Below, piece by piece: positions 63,133-64,000 of a DNA stretch of 64,000 nt (its first letter is position 1; every line of letters starts with the position of its first letter). The notes under the pieces are model-generated. The model worked only from the letters and a program-made list of their open reading frames with translations. It was not told where the DNA came from and made no database searches. This DNA comes from Vogesella urethralis (GTDB lineage Bacteria > Pseudomonadota > Gammaproteobacteria > Burkholderiales > Chromobacteriaceae): contig NZ_VMDW02000066.1 of NCBI RefSeq assembly GCF_007644045.2, positions 62,001 to 126,000 on the forward strand, given 5' to 3'. The position numbers were made by a program, and so were the translations under genes.

Positions 63133-64000
63133 TTAGCCCGCTTGCGGACGTTTTACCTTGAACCAACTGGCGTACAGCGCCGGCAGGAAGAACAGGGTCA
63201 GCAGCGTGGCGACCAGCAGGCCGCCCATGATGGCGACGGCCATCGGGCCCCAGAAGGTACTGCGCGTCAGCGGAATCATCGCCAGGATCGCCGCCAGTGC
63301 CGTCAGCATGATGGGGCGGAAGCGGCGGATGGTGGAACCAACCACAGCCTCGAACCGTTCGATGCCTTCGCTGATGTCGCTTTCGATCTGGTCGACCAGG
63401 ATCACCGAGTTGCGCATGATCATGCCGGCCAGCGCGATGACGCCCAGCATGGCCACAAAGCCGAAGGGTGCGTTGAAGGCAATCAACGACAGCGTGACGC
63501 CGATCATGCCCAGCGGCGCAGTCAGCACCACCAGCAGACTGCGCTGGAAGCTCTTCAGTTGCAGCATCAGCAAGGTGAACACGATCACCAGCATCAGCGG
63601 TTGTACCTTGGCGATCGCCGCTTGCGAATTTTTACTGGACTCCAGCGACCCGCCCAGCTCGATGTGGTAACCCAGCGGCAAGGTTTTTTCCAGTGCCTGC
63701 ATTTTTGGCCACAGCGCATTGGAAATATCGGCAGCTTGTACGCCGTCGGCAGCATCGGCACGTACCGATACGGTAGGCAGACGGTTGCGATGCCAGATGA
63801 TGCTTTCTTCCGGTGCGTAGGCAATGCTGGCAAGTTGGGAAACTGGCACGTAGCGACCGCTGGCGGTTTGCACCATCAGGCTGCCCAGCTGTTCGATCTG
63901 CTGGCGTTCGTTGCCTTCCAGGCGGGCACTGACCGCAATGGCCTTGTCGCCCTCACGCCATTCGGTCACCGTGGAACCGGTCAGCATCATTTGCAGCTGG
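63133..64000 (-). CDS. RND efflux permease, C-terminal part (5' end outside window)
   Basis: Only the last 288 or so residues are in the window, open to the right edge. They include the C-terminal transmembrane half of an RND pump: LKSFQRSLLVVLTAPLGMIG, VIALAGMIMRNSVILVDQIE and RRFRPIMLTALAAILAMIPL. The TM10-TM11 sequence differs from the AcrB-like pump at 43-46 kb, so it is a separate system. The window cannot show whether an adaptor gene precedes it. The TolC-family gene follows downstream. Confidence 0.9.
   Translation of the reverse strand, partial: QLQMMLTGSTVTEWREGDKAIAVSARLEGNERQQIEQLGSLMVQTASGRYVPVSQLASIAYAPEESIIWHRNRLPTVSVRADAADGVQAADISNALWPKMQALEKTLPLGYHIELGGSLESSKNSQAAIAKVQPLMLVIVFTLLMLQLKSFQRSLLVVLTAPLGMIGVTLSLIAFNAPFGFVAMLGVIALAGMIMRNSVILVDQIESDISEGIERFEAVVGSTIRRFRPIMLTALAAILAMIPLTRSTFWGPMAVAIMGGLLVATLLTLFFLPALYASWFKVKRPQAG

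Noticed and set aside
1..64000. CRISPR arrays, insertion sequences, prophage or integrase genes
   Set aside because: I looked for regularly spaced repeats and for transposase or integrase motifs in all open frames and found none. The dispersed ten-base word is too short and irregularly spaced for CRISPR.

Overview
The window is a dense, GC-rich (my estimate is about 63-64%) bacterial chromosome segment with about 57 protein genes and one tRNA. Several gene orders are typical of beta-proteobacteria of the order Neisseriales: topA-smg-dprA-LysM divergent from def-fmt-htpX-rsmB-DUF4390-ntrY-ntrX, and gshA (ferrooxidans-type)-gshB. The high GC and the catabolic load point to the Chromobacteriaceae (Chromobacterium, Vogesella, Aquitalea or Pseudogulbenkiania-like) rather than Neisseria itself. 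This placement is inference. I see no insertion sequence, prophage, integrase or CRISPR array.

Layout. 1-5.8 kb: end of fadH, then a periplasmic PhnD-like binding protein translationally coupled to a HAMP-PAS-PAS-GGDEF-EAL protein, then a TlpA-like thioredoxin. 5.9-10.8 kb: PfkB-family kinase, glutathione synthesis (gshA, gshB), apbE, dgkA. 10.7-12.6 kb: a soluble PAS-PAS/MCP-tip protein and a small membrane protein. 12.9-26.6 kb: housekeeping block (topA, smg, dprA, LysM protein, def, fmt, htpX, rsmB, DUF4390, ntrYX, moeB/thiF). 26.6-30.7 kb: small conserved genes (TlpA lipoprotein, thioesterase, TonB-like protein, dps, yggU, fxsA, cutA) and tRNA-Lys(TTT) with a clear promoter and terminator. 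30.7-34.4 kb: LysE exporter, then modABC-modE behind a perfect ModE-type palindrome. 34.4-49.4 kb: a gallate/tannin island. It holds a LysR regulator with two helix-turn-helix domains, oxalomesaconate tautomerase, an aromatic-acid MFS permease, gallate dioxygenase, a LigJ-type hydratase, CHA aldolase, a complete RND tripartite efflux pump, and a subtype-B tannase lipoprotein. 49.5-54.5 kb: elbB, GST, DUF523 and a MocR/PdxR regulator divergent from a rhodanese and a double-GNAT protein. 54.6-61.4 kb: a 479-residue protein I do not recognise, a Cache-PAS-GGDEF cyclase, and gabD/gabT. 61.7-64 kb: a TolC-family protein and the truncated end of a second RND permease.

How the genes work together: tannase would release gallate from galloyl esters, the MFS protein would import it, and the dioxygenase, tautomerase, hydratase and aldolase would convert it to pyruvate and oxaloacetate. 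The embedded efflux pump could remove toxic phenolics.

The strongest unexpected signal is a dispersed ten-base word, TGCGGCCAAC. I count 28 exact copies on both strands in 64 kb, and about 55 copies of the nine-base core GCGGCCAAC. Base composition predicts about 0.25 copies of the ten-mer. It is enriched between genes, and two copies form an inverted pair between gabT and gabD. It behaves like the DNA uptake sequences of Neisseria and Pasteurellaceae but is a different word, and the competence gene dprA lies in the same window.
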